A stretch of DNA of 20,885 bases from a virus: positions 1 through 20,885 of the IMG/VR virus record IMGVR_UViG_3300007609_000943. One strand, given 5' to 3'. Under the pieces are notes generated by a model. That model did no database searches. It worked only from the letters and a program-made list of their open reading frames with translations, and was not told the origin of the DNA. The translations under genes were made by a program, and so were the position numbers. Positions 7,340 to 13,944 of this stretch are shown here, piece after piece (within the stretch, counting starts at the first letter, position 1; every line of letters starts with the position of its first letter).

Positions 7340-7532
7340 AGAGAAAGATAAACTTCTAGCACATTATGAAGAACTTGAGCGCAAGCATAGAGAAATTGAT
7401 AATGAGCTAGAAGAACGTTATAAAAACGAATCAGCTACAGAAGAAGCTAGACGTATGAAGACAATGAAGTTATACTTAAAAGACGAAATGCATCGAATCA
7501 ATGCATACTTGGTACAACGAGGTTTAGAATGA
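7323..7532 (+). CDS. DUF465/YdcH-like small helical protein
   Basis: A 69-residue, highly charged protein. The pattern HYEELERKHREIDNELEE, a short linker, then KTMKLYLKDEMHRI resembles the DUF465 (YdcH) family, which has a similar helix, loop, and K-x-K-L-x-LKDE helix arrangement. DUF465 proteins are 60-75 residues; their biochemical role is unknown. It starts inside the acidic tail of the dpdA-like gene (17-base overlap) with GGAG about 8 bases upstream, and shares an ATGA overlap with the Gfo/Idh gene. Family assignment is by pattern only. Confidence 0.7.
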   Translation: MSNWTEEKDKLLAHYEELERKHREIDNELEERYKNESATEEARRMKTMKLYLKDEMHRINAYLVQRGLE

Positions 7533-8395
7533 AAAGTCTTGTAATAGGTATGGGTATAGGCGGATTATACAAGTCTGTGCTATCTAGTTTAGGATACAGT
7601 GTAGTAACTGTGGATACTGATCCGAGCAAAGATCCTGATTATGTTAGAGTGGAAACTGCACTAGAAGTTCACGGACACTTTGACACTGTTAATGTGTGTA
7701 CTCCTAATTTTACACACAAAGAAATTACAGAACTTGTCGCTCCACATTCTGATATTGTGTTTGTAGAAAAACCAGGCTTTAAAGATAGTAATGAATGGAA
7801 AGATGTGTGTAGCAGTTTTCCTAATACACGTATTATGATGGTAAAAAATAATATGTGGAGAGACAACGTTTCAGAAATGAAGTCTCTTGCAACTCAAAGC
7901 AATCGTGTAGACATTAACTGGATTAGAAAAAACTGTATTCCTAATCCAGGCAGTTGGTTTACTAATAAAGAATTAGCATACGGCGGTGTAAGTAGAGACT
8001 TGTTGCCTCATCTTTTAAGTTTGTATATTGTAATGAATCCTAATTGGAACAATACATCTGCAAATGAAAAACAAAGTAAACAGCAGTGGCAATTAGACGA
8101 GGTTGACAGCACAGACTATGGTACTATTAACCGTCAAGGAACACATGATGTAGACGACTTTAGTAGTTTACAATATAACAGTAAGTGGCATCTTGAAGCA
8201 AACTGGCGTGATATGACCAAAGAAGAAAGTTGTATTAGATTTGACAATGATGCTGTTATTGACTTAGGTTGGTGTCCAGAAAATGCATACAAAAATATGA
8301 TACAAGATGCTGTCAGTAACCTAAATAACATTGAGTTCTGGAAAGAACAATTGTCACAAGATGTTTGGATACATCAGCAAATAGAGGCACTATGA
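7529..8395 (+). CDS. Gfo/Idh/MocA-family oxidoreductase
   Basis: A 288-residue NAD(P)-dependent dehydrogenase of the glucose-fructose oxidoreductase / inositol dehydrogenase superfamily. The N-terminal Rossmann motif GMGIGG is at 7-12, with an acidic residue (Asp29) closing strand 2, which favours NAD over NADP. VNVCTPNFTHKE (54-65) is the typical (S/C)TPxxxH segment. EKP at 80-82 supplies the catalytic Lys81. GGVSRDLLPH at 152-161 is the usual GGxxxDxxxH active-site element (Asp157, His161). Members oxidise or reduce sugars, sugar nucleotides or inositols. The ATGA overlap with the MDR dehydrogenase downstream suggests the two act on the same metabolite. The substrate is not determinable here. 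Confidence 0.88.
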   Translation: MKSLVIGMGIGGLYKSVLSSLGYSVVTVDTDPSKDPDYVRVETALEVHGHFDTVNVCTPNFTHKEITELVAPHSDIVFVEKPGFKDSNEWKDVCSSFPNTRIMMVKNNMWRDNVSEMKSLATQSNRVDINWIRKNCIPNPGSWFTNKELAYGGVSRDLLPHLLSLYIVMNPNWNNTSANEKQSKQQWQLDEVDSTDYGTINRQGTHDVDDFSSLQYNSKWHLEANWRDMTKEESCIRFDNDAVIDLGWCPENAYKNMIQDAVSNLNNIEFWKEQLSQDVWIHQQIEAL

Positions 8396-9291
8396 AAGTT
8401 AAACTGTTAAGCACAACAGGCAAGGGCAAGTTCGAAGAAATCGAATGGACTAAACCTGCACACACTGCGGATGAAATAGAAGTTAAAGCTGTTATGACCG
8501 GTGTGTGTCGTAGCGATTTAGAAATGATGCTAGGAAACTTCGGTCCGCTTCCACTTAGTATGCAAGGACACGAAGGACTAGGTGTTGTTACGCAAGTCGG
8601 AGACAACATCAGTAATGTTAATGTTGGAGACTATGTAGCAACACGTGGCGAACCTGCTTATGCCGACTATTACAATTGCAGAGCAAATGAATATGTACCA
8701 GTTCCTAGTGCTGAACCTAAATACATACTAGAGCCAGTTGCATGTGGAATTAATGTTGTGATGCAACCTTTGGACGCAATTAAAACTCGTGCCGTATCAG
8801 GCAAACGCTGTCTTATCTTAGGCAGTGGATTTCTTGCACAAATTGTATACAAAACCTTAGAGCTGCTTAATATTGAGTTTGAAACTATTGATGTTGTAGG
8901 AAACTATAATCGAGAGTTATGGGGCGATACTTTACAAAGTGAACCTAATGGAAGTTACGATGTTGTGATTGATCTAAGTTCGAGAACAGATGTGTTAGAC
9001 AATGTCGAGTACACCAACGAAGCATTACTAGTACTAGGTGTACAAAAGCAATTGACAAGCGACTACGGTAACTTGCTGTGGAAGGCATGTACTATTGTTT
9101 TTCCTAGTCCAAGAGCAGAATGTTTTATCGACGCAATGGTATACGCTGAAAAATGGATCACCAACAAGCAGTTAATAGTTGACAACTTCTGGACTAAAGC
9201 ATATAATAGAAGTACAGAATGGAAAGATGCGTTCGACGAAGGGTTAAACAGACCCGATGGCTATAGTAGAGGTTATATCAAATGGCACTAA
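8392..9291 (+). CDS. zinc-type alcohol dehydrogenase-like protein (MDR superfamily)
   Basis: A 299-residue medium-chain dehydrogenase. GVCRSD at 37-42 carries the catalytic-zinc Cys39, and GHEGLGVV at 59-66 carries His60 and Glu61. EPVACGINVV (114-123) matches the conserved segment before the cofactor domain. LILGSGFLAQ (141-150) is the GxGxxA-type nucleotide loop. The usual four-cysteine structural-zinc lobe is missing (AYADYYNCRANEYV there holds a single Cys), and the protein is shorter than typical members (about 340). The start is ATG 8392, with an ATGA overlap; a frame extension to 8365 lies inside the previous gene. A strong promoter for the next genes is buried near its 3' end. Substrate unknown; a sugar or polyol is suggested by its neighbours. 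Confidence 0.85.
   Translation: MKVKLLSTTGKGKFEEIEWTKPAHTADEIEVKAVMTGVCRSDLEMMLGNFGPLPLSMQGHEGLGVVTQVGDNISNVNVGDYVATRGEPAYADYYNCRANEYVPVPSAEPKYILEPVACGINVVMQPLDAIKTRAVSGKRCLILGSGFLAQIVYKTLELLNIEFETIDVVGNYNRELWGDTLQSEPNGSYDVVIDLSSRTDVLDNVEYTNEALLVLGVQKQLTSDYGNLLWKACTIVFPSPRAECFIDAMVYAEKWITNKQLIVDNFWTKAYNRSTEWKDAFDEGLNRPDGYSRGYIKWH
9179..9207 (+). promoter_or_regulatory. consensus sigma70 promoter upstream of the 9282 gene
   Basis: TTGACA (9179-9184), 17 bases, TATAAT (9202-9207), both perfect. It lies within the MDR dehydrogenase coding region and would start transcripts near 9214, leaving about 68 bases of leader before the ATG at 9282. Confidence 0.8.
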
Positions 9292-9809
9292 ACACTGAAG
9301 AACGACAAGACGTAGTATATTTTACTGGTATTGAAGTTGAACAGACTGCAATGTATGGGCAAGAAACTTTGTTTGTTGTAGGTGTACAACCTGCAGAAGA
9401 AATTAAAAAACGTGCAGACGCACATAATATTAAACATTTATACTTTGGTACCAGTCAAAGTTTTACTCCTGGTTTAAATCTTCCAGACGATGCTCGTAGT
9501 TGGGAAGCGTGGGAAAATATGATCTTTCCTCTACTAAAAGATGGATATTGGTGTACTCTTGATTATGATTCTAAATATGCTGAAGGTGTTTTGGAAACAG
9601 GATTCGATGAATATAATAATTTTATTAGTATGATCAGTGTTAAATTGCCATATCTAAAACAATTTAATTACAATGCAACTATTAAACTAGATGACACTAC
9701 TTGGGGTCACAGCAATTCAGGTGTATGGTGTCACAGTCTGCATGAGTTAATGGATCGAAAAGTTTATACAGATTGGAACGATTATGGGCTTGACACGGTT
9801 ATTGAATGA
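9282..9809 (+). CDS. hypothetical protein, aromatic-rich (175 aa)
   Basis: A 175-residue soluble protein that I cannot assign to a known fold. It has alternating beta-like segments early on (VVYFTGIEVE, LFVVGVQ, HLYFGTSQSF), then a Trp-, Tyr- and Asp-rich middle. The well-ordered segment KLDDTTWGHSNSGVWCH at about residues 137-153, with nearby His, Asp and Cys, looks like a candidate active or binding site. It starts 10 bases inside the MDR gene, with AGAGG upstream, and has its own perfect promoter. The queD-like gene follows directly, so a link to base modification is possible, but the adjacent glycosyltransferase offers another context. Coding is well supported; function unknown. Confidence 0.8.
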   Translation: MALNTEERQDVVYFTGIEVEQTAMYGQETLFVVGVQPAEEIKKRADAHNIKHLYFGTSQSFTPGLNLPDDARSWEAWENMIFPLLKDGYWCTLDYDSKYAEGVLETGFDEYNNFISMISVKLPYLKQFNYNATIKLDDTTWGHSNSGVWCHSLHELMDRKVYTDWNDYGLDTVIE

Positions 9810-9818
9810 AAGTATACT
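9790..9818 (+). promoter_or_regulatory. sigma70 promoter upstream of the queD-like gene
   Basis: TTGACA (9790-9795), 17 bases, TATACT (9813-9818, one mismatch). The -10 lies within the 8-base palindrome AGTATACT (9811-9818). Transcription would begin near 9825, so the ATG at 9826 would be at the very 5' end. This favours a later start codon for the downstream gene. Confidence 0.75.
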
Positions 9819-9879
9819 ATAAACAATGCAAGAACGCTATCACAACTATATGTTACGTAGAATGAGAGAAGAAGACAAT

Positions 9880-10266
9880 ATGCAAAACGCAGAACGCAGT
9901 ATTTGGGTAACCTTCGCCAAAGAAGGGGTGCATATGTACCCAGGCGCAGATACTGATCCTAAACTAGCAACAGGCGATTGGGACGATGTATCATTTCTCG
10001 GTATTCCGCATCGTCATATCTTTCACTTTCGTGTTCGTATTGAAGTATTTCATAACGATCGCGATATTGAATTCATTCAGTTTAAACGCTGGATGCAACG
10101 ACTCTATGACGTCGAAGGCGTACTAGAGCTTAACCACAAGAGCTGTGAGATGATTGCAGATGACTTGTACAAAGAAATCTCTGCAAAGTACCCAGGCCGA
10201 TTTGTAGAGATTAGTGTCGCTGAGGACAACGAAAATGGCTGTTCTATTTTTTACCCTAAGTCATAA
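9880..10266 (+). CDS. queD: QueD-like 6-carboxytetrahydropterin synthase (PTPS family)
   Basis: Probable T-fold enzyme of the PTPS/QueD family, which converts dihydroneopterin triphosphate to 6-carboxytetrahydropterin in 7-deazaguanine synthesis. From ATG 9880 it is 128 residues, the usual QueD size. Candidate zinc ligands are His18 and the His44-x-His46 pair (IPHRH), like the family's H...HxH. IEFIQFKRWM (63-72) parallels the family's conserved DF segment, KSCEMIADDLY (87-97) parallels PT(S/A)ENLA, and the Glu in VAEDNEN is in the substrate-anchor position. The catalytic Cys four residues before HxH in E. coli QueD is not present (Leu40). The frame opens at 9826, but that ATG coincides with the predicted transcript start, while 9880 has GAGAAGAAG upstream; 9862 is a third option. 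The set of folE, queE and dpdA homologues supports the role. Confidence 0.7.
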   Translation: MQNAERSIWVTFAKEGVHMYPGADTDPKLATGDWDDVSFLGIPHRHIFHFRVRIEVFHNDRDIEFIQFKRWMQRLYDVEGVLELNHKSCEMIADDLYKEISAKYPGRFVEISVAEDNENGCSIFYPKS

Positions 10267-10284
10267 CAAGAGGAATTATAAATT

Positions 10285-10521
10285 ATGACAATCGCAAATC
10301 CCACTGTAAACAAAGTATTCAACGACTTGGATACATATCGTGATTTTTGTCGTTTCGAAGGCAAAGTGTTTGACGAACGAGCACTTTACAACAAACAAGA
10401 TCCTAACTGGATTGCTTATCAAAAGTATCAAGGATGGCTTCGTGCAAAAGCACGTAACGGCGGCAAAGACTTTGTCCAGCGTGATCGTCGTCCTAAACAA
10501 CGTCATAATCAAGGACAGTAA
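10285..10521 (+). CDS. small basic hypothetical protein (78 aa)
   Basis: A 78-residue protein with a neutral first half (VFNDLDTYRDFCRFEGKVFDE region) and a strongly basic last third rich in Arg, Lys and Gln, which could bind nucleic acid. A good ribosome site AAGAGGA (10268-10274) stands 10 bases before the ATG. It fits between the queD-like gene and the glycosyltransferase with only short gaps. A shorter overlapping frame at 10340-10549 lacks such a site. Similar short proteins, as I recall, occur in marine T4-like phages. No function assigned. Confidence 0.75.
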   Translation: MTIANPTVNKVFNDLDTYRDFCRFEGKVFDERALYNKQDPNWIAYQKYQGWLRAKARNGGKDFVQRDRRPKQRHNQGQ

Positions 10522-10523
10522 CA

Positions 10524-11597
10524 ATGACAATCTACATTGTAGATATTGAAGCAGTAGATACACGCTACACCAAGCAATGGAAGGACTATCTTCCATGGCA
10601 ACTTCAACGTGCTACAGATGTAGATGTTGTAGTTATTAGTGGTGGGGAAACGCCTCATGCAACTACGCCCGGGGCTTTCCTTAACTTCGGTGGTACTAAC
10701 GTTTATAAATCGAAACAGCTCGAGCAGATTGGCGAGATGTTTTGCAACGGAGAAATTAAAGATGGAGATTATTTCCTATATACAGATGCGTGGAACCCAA
10801 CTGTTATCCAGTTGCGCTACATGGCTGAACTCCTTGGGGTCGACATTGGAATCGGTGGTCTTTGGCATGCTGGTAGTTATGATCCTCATGATTTCCTTGG
10901 TAGGCTGATAGGAGATGCACCTTGGGTACGTAACGCAGAAGCAAGCATGTTTCATGTGTACGACGACAACTTTTTTGCTACAGACTTTCATATAGACTTG
11001 TTTGCACAAGGACTGTTTGATGAGGACGACTCAGACGAACTACGCGAATACTATCCTAGCATCAAACGTGTTGGATGGCCTATGGAATATTTGCGTGATA
11101 GCCTTGTATCCTACAGTGGCATGGACAAGCGTGATATTATTTTATTCCCACATCGTATTGCTCCTGAGAAACAAGTAGACATCTTCCGTGACCTATCAGA
11201 ACATCTACCCGAGTATGAGTTTGTAGTATGTCAAGAACGTGAGCTTACAAAGAATGAGTATCATAACTTGCTAGGTGAGGCTAAGATGGTGTTTTCAGCC
11301 AATCTGCAAGAAACGTTAGGCATTAGTTGGTACGAAGGCGCTATTACTAACGCAATTCCTATGGTTCCGGATAGACTGAGCTATAGCGAGATGGCACTGA
11401 GCGAGTTTAAGTATCCAAGCAAGTGGACAGAAGATTGGAGTAGTTATGTAAAGTATCGCGGAGAGCTTGTTGCTAAGATTCGAGACTATATGGAAAACTA
11501 CAACGACTATCTAGTAAGTTTAGACAAACAACGTACTAAACTAAACAAAGAATTTTTTAGCGGAGCAGCATTGTATGACGCAATCAAAGCAGACTGA
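10524..11597 (+). CDS. GT-B fold glycosyltransferase (GT4-like)
   Basis: A 357-residue glycosyltransferase of GT-B type, which moves a sugar from an activated donor. The C-terminal Rossmann half begins at IILFPHRIAPEKQ (205-217), the usual donor-domain strand with a basic residue after it. LTKNEYHNLLGEAKMVFSAN (241-260) and ETLGISWYEG (263-272) follow; the latter holds the EX7E signature of retaining GT4 enzymes (Glu263, Glu271). NAIPMVPDRLSYSEM closes the donor site. The N-terminal half is more divergent, as acceptor domains are. The acceptor could be host surface glycan, a phage protein or modified DNA; nothing in the sequence decides. The ribosome site AAGGA lies about 8 bases before the ATG. 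It overlaps the next gene by 23 bases. Confidence 0.85.
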   Translation: MTIYIVDIEAVDTRYTKQWKDYLPWQLQRATDVDVVVISGGETPHATTPGAFLNFGGTNVYKSKQLEQIGEMFCNGEIKDGDYFLYTDAWNPTVIQLRYMAELLGVDIGIGGLWHAGSYDPHDFLGRLIGDAPWVRNAEASMFHVYDDNFFATDFHIDLFAQGLFDEDDSDELREYYPSIKRVGWPMEYLRDSLVSYSGMDKRDIILFPHRIAPEKQVDIFRDLSEHLPEYEFVVCQERELTKNEYHNLLGEAKMVFSANLQETLGISWYEGAITNAIPMVPDRLSYSEMALSEFKYPSKWTEDWSSYVKYRGELVAKIRDYMENYNDYLVSLDKQRTKLNKEFFSGAALYDAIKAD

Positions 11598-11982
11598 TTT
11601 TGAGAGTACAATTAATATTGACGAATTAGATTTAAGTGATCTAGGGTTATCAAACGATGATACTATTACTCTTAACTTAGACGACACATATGGCGCAACT
11701 ACTACATACTGGACAGGCGATAGCGTTAGTGATATTACTGTAAGCGGTGTTAGTGACGGTACGTTTAGTATAGATTTAAACGATATTACAACCGATACTA
11801 TCGACATAGATTGGCTTACTGGTAAATTAAATATCAATCCAAGTGAAGTTGAACGTATGTGCCAAGAGTATCCTAGTTTAGAAAAAACATGGCGTAACTT
11901 TAAAAGTGTATACGACATGGTCAAACAAGACTGGGAAGGTAAAAAGAAAGCAGGTGAAGTAGATGATGACATTCCTTTCTAA
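11575..11982 (+). CDS. acidic hypothetical protein with SSB-like C-terminal tail (DDDIPF)
   Basis: A 135-residue acidic protein. Residues 1-80 are Asp-, Thr- and Ser-rich with repeated short beta-like units (TINIDEL, TITLNLDD, DITVSGVSDG, TIDIDW). Residues 83-125 look helical (NPSEVERMCQEYPSLEKTW and onward). The last residues, EVDDDIPF, are the same as the acidic tip of bacterial single-stranded DNA-binding proteins (E. coli SSB ends DDDIPF), which docks onto repair and replication partners. There is no OB-fold, so it is not an SSB. The tail codons also encode the start of the cupin gene (20-base overlap). The helical part resembles proteins I recall from marine T4-like phages. Function unknown. 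Confidence 0.78.
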   Translation: MTQSKQTDFESTINIDELDLSDLGLSNDDTITLNLDDTYGATTTYWTGDSVSDITVSGVSDGTFSIDLNDITTDTIDIDWLTGKLNINPSEVERMCQEYPSLEKTWRNFKSVYDMVKQDWEGKKKAGEVDDDIPF

Positions 11983-12412
11983 GATTATGGATAGACTTGG
12001 AAGACGGCGAGTTATTACAGAACGTGATAGCGATGTACCTTATCTCATTCGCTACTACGTATTCTTAAAAGACAGAAAGCGTTTTCCTTTTAACATCACA
12101 CTGCACAAAGTACTAGTAAGTGATGAACCTACACTACACGATCATCCTTGGAGTTATGCAACATTTATCATTGCAGGCGGCTATTGGGAGAACACTCCTC
12201 AAGGGCGATTCTGGAGAGGTCTAGGACATTTTCGTTATCGCAAAGCAAGTGACTTGCATTGGTTAGAGTTAGAAAGAGATACTGACGGCAACGAAATTCC
12301 TTGCTGGAGTCTTTTCTTCATGGGACAAAAAGCAGGACAATGGGGATTTATCAAAGACGGAGAATGGATACACAATGAACAATACCTTGCTAGGGGTGCC
12401 AAAGACGAGTAA
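11963..12412 (+). CDS. cupin-like phage protein with HDHPW motif
   Basis: A 149-residue cupin-type beta-barrel candidate. The segment LHKVLVSDEPTLHDHPWSYA, centred on HDHPW at 59-63, then GGYWENTP and RYRKASDLHWLEL, follows a pattern seen in a family of phage and prophage cupin-like proteins. The His residues (59, 61 and 99) are plausible metal ligands, as in dioxygenase or isomerase cupins, but the reaction is unknown. PCWSLFFMGQKAGQWGF continues the barrel. Two tandem ATGs at 11963 and 11966 lie inside the end of the previous ORF. Given nearby sugar enzymes, a nucleotide-sugar isomerase-like role is imaginable but not shown. Confidence 0.8.
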   Translation: MMTFLSKIMDRLGRRRVITERDSDVPYLIRYYVFLKDRKRFPFNITLHKVLVSDEPTLHDHPWSYATFIIAGGYWENTPQGRFWRGLGHFRYRKASDLHWLELERDTDGNEIPCWSLFFMGQKAGQWGFIKDGEWIHNEQYLARGAKDE

Positions 12413-12473
12413 GAGTTACATAAAACGTATCTGTGAAAGAGAAGCGGCAGAAATGAAGCGTAAAGAAAAATAG
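12375..12473 (+). CDS. possible very small basic protein (32 aa)
   Basis: A 32-residue frame starting inside the cupin gene (38-base overlap) and covering most of the 82-base gap before the 12495 gene. The product is very basic (KSYIKRICEREAAEMKRKEK) and would be helical. A purine-rich stretch GGAGAATGGATA precedes the ATG at moderate distance. It is the only coding candidate in the gap, but short frames like this arise by chance. Confidence 0.35.
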   Translation: MNNTLLGVPKTSKSYIKRICEREAAEMKRKEK

Positions 12474-12494
12474 TCAAAAGAATTGAAACAGAAA

Positions 12495-12818
12495 ATGAGC
12501 AATAATAACAACTATGCATATGGATCCGGTATCGGGAACTTATCTAGTGGCTATACTGGCGGCACTATTAGTACTACTACACGTATTGCAGACAGTGCTA
12601 TTACTATAGACGGTGGTGAGAATGGTAGTATGCGTGTTGACGTTCCGCTTTTAGTAGATGGCAGAGACGTTATGCGAGAACTTGACGAAATGCGTGATGC
12701 TCTGCTATTGTTAAAGCGTGACGTAGATATGGAAGCTAAGTATCCTAAACTGCGAGAACTAAAGGATGAGTACGAAGTACAACTTGAAAAATACAAAACT
12801 TGGGAAGCAATGAAATGA
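12495..12818 (+). CDS. conserved phage hypothetical protein (107 aa)
   Basis: A 107-residue protein with a Gly/Ser/Asn/Thr-rich N-terminal 40 residues, a beta-like middle (SAITIDGGENGSMRVDVPLLVDGRDV) and a helical, charged C-terminus (ELDEMRDALLLLKRDVDMEAKYPKLRELKDEY region) likely to form a coiled coil. This arrangement recalls small proteins common in marine T4-like phages, thought to be structural, but I cannot verify that. I chose ATG 12495 over an upstream TTG at 12483 because the flexible MSNNNN start is more natural. The ATGA junction to the phosphoribosyltransferase indicates coupling. Confidence 0.75.
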   Translation: MSNNNNYAYGSGIGNLSSGYTGGTISTTTRIADSAITIDGGENGSMRVDVPLLVDGRDVMRELDEMRDALLLLKRDVDMEAKYPKLRELKDEYEVQLEKYKTWEAMK

Positions 12819-13378
12819 TTAAGAAACATTATTACTCGTGGCAAGACGTTGAAGACGCTTGTGTAAACATTGCACTACAGATGTACAAAGACAACTGGCG
12901 TCCTGACTACATTGTAGGCATTACACGAGGTGGCAACGTTCCTGCTACTATTCTCAGTAACATGCTGGACGTTCGTTGTGAAGCACTAAAGGTTAGTTTG
13001 CGTGACGACAGTGTAGGTCCAGAAACTAACTGTTGGATGAGCGAAGATGCGTTTGGTTACAACTATCCTGAAGAAACTGGTGTCACTGGTGCTCGTTGGG
13101 ATACAAAACTGCGTAAGAAAATTCTCATTGTAGATGATATCAACGATACTGGTGCTACGTTCAACTGGATTAAACAAGATTGGCAGAGCAGTTGCTTGCC
13201 CAACGAAGACAATGCTTGGAATAGTGTTTGGAATGGCGACATAGCAAATGTAAGATTTGCAACTATTACAGAAAATTTATCAAGCGACTTTGGCGGTGTA
13301 CGATACAGTGCGCACGAAGTAAACAAAGCAGAAGAAGATGTTTGGCTAGTTTATCCTTGGGAGAATGTAGGACAATGA
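12815..13378 (+). CDS. phosphoribosyltransferase (type I PRTase)
   Basis: A 187-residue type I PRTase, the family that joins bases to PRPP. YIVGITRGGNVPA at 32-44 is the conserved strand and Gly-rich loop. ILIVDDINDTGAT at 103-115 is the 13-residue PRPP-binding motif, with the paired acidic residues. Size and the PDYIVGITRGG segment are close to xanthine/hypoxanthine-guanine PRTases, so purine salvage is the best guess, although base specificity cannot be read from sequence. Salvage would raise nucleotide supply during phage replication. It might also handle 7-deazaguanine bases, given the pathway nearby, but that is speculation. Start ATG 12815 (ATGA), since the longer frame lies in the upstream gene. 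Confidence 0.9.
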   Translation: MIKKHYYSWQDVEDACVNIALQMYKDNWRPDYIVGITRGGNVPATILSNMLDVRCEALKVSLRDDSVGPETNCWMSEDAFGYNYPEETGVTGARWDTKLRKKILIVDDINDTGATFNWIKQDWQSSCLPNEDNAWNSVWNGDIANVRFATITENLSSDFGGVRYSAHEVNKAEEDVWLVYPWENVGQ

Positions 13379-13521
13379 TTTTTTTAGAAAAATTATTCAA
13401 TAAAAAAGAAAAAAGACTTGTATCTGACAAAGAAAGAGACTTAGCTAATGCACTTGTTTCGCATATGATAAATGCTAATAAGGGTGCTACAGCAAAGAAT
13501 ACAAAGGATTTAAATAGATGA
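13375..13521 (+). CDS. small basic hypothetical protein (48 aa)
   Basis: A 48-residue Lys-rich protein beginning MIFLEKLFNKKEKR, then a helical stretch with KERDLANALVSHMINANK. Both its start and its stop form ATGA overlaps with flanking real genes (PRTase and HIT), which strongly suggests it is translated. No motif, no cysteine. The hydrophobic-basic N-terminus could contact membrane or nucleic acid, but there is no direct evidence. Confidence 0.65.
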   Translation: MIFLEKLFNKKEKRLVSDKERDLANALVSHMINANKGATAKNTKDLNR

Positions 13522-13943
13522 GCGATACTTTAGAAAAAGCAAGACAAGAAGGCAGAGCGCCTTGGTCTGATATACAAGTGGATACTAGAGATTTTGTTGT
13601 ATACAATGATGGCTTTCCTGTTACAGAGGGACACACTCTAGTAGTGCCTAAAATAAACAATCAAGAAGAAGTAATGAAGTGTTTTAAGTTTGCTCTTACT
13701 ATGGGCGAACAAAATGTTGCCGCTGCATCAAACGATATTACAGGCTACAACATTGGTTTAAACACAGGAGCTAGTGCAGGACAAACTTGCATGTATCCTC
13801 ACGTACATTTAATCTTTCGCAGAGACGGTGACTGCGAAAATCCAAAAGGCGGCATTAGACATTGTGTGCCAGGTAAAGGAGACTACACTAGACTGTCTTC
13901 AGGATTCACCGAATACGCAGTAGAAACATTGGAAGGATGTTAA
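13518..13943 (+). CDS. HIT-family hydrolase with altered histidine triad
   Basis: A 141-residue histidine-triad protein; relatives hydrolyse dinucleoside polyphosphates (Ap4A) or nucleoside phosphoramidates. VYNDGFPVTEGHTLVVPK (28-45) is the typical HIT beginning. GYNIGLNTGASAGQTCMYPH leads to YPHVHLIFRR at 93-102. Aligned with the standard HxHxHxx, the first His is Tyr93 while the nucleophilic middle His95 and His97 remain. DGDCENPKGGIRHCVPGKGDY (103 onward) matches the Ap4A-hydrolase-like tail DPRGGVRGVIPxK. Activity is likely preserved because the middle His is kept. ATGA coupling upstream. A role in breaking down alarmone-like dinucleotides or adenylylated intermediates is possible. Confidence 0.87.
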   Translation: MSDTLEKARQEGRAPWSDIQVDTRDFVVYNDGFPVTEGHTLVVPKINNQEEVMKCFKFALTMGEQNVAAASNDITGYNIGLNTGASAGQTCMYPHVHLIFRRDGDCENPKGGIRHCVPGKGDYTRLSSGFTEYAVETLEGC

Positions 13944-13944
13944 A

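Noticed and set aside
8103-8130. TTGACA at 8103 (and at 4068, 4356, 7680, 9053, 15093, 15169, 15978, 16216 and 16954) as promoters
   Set aside because: None has a -10 with at least five matches at 16-18 bp; they are best seen as Val/Ile-Asp codons or Leu-Thr frames in genes.
10340-10549. 69-codon frame overlapping the 10285 gene
   Set aside because: No good ribosome site; the 10285 frame has AAGAGGA and a normal charged composition, and the 10524 gene begins in this space.
12815-13378. Possible QueC to complete the deazaguanine pathway
   Set aside because: It has a clear PRPP-binding loop (ILIVDDINDTGAT) and lacks the QueC SGGxDS and CxxC motifs; no other ORF in the window has them either.
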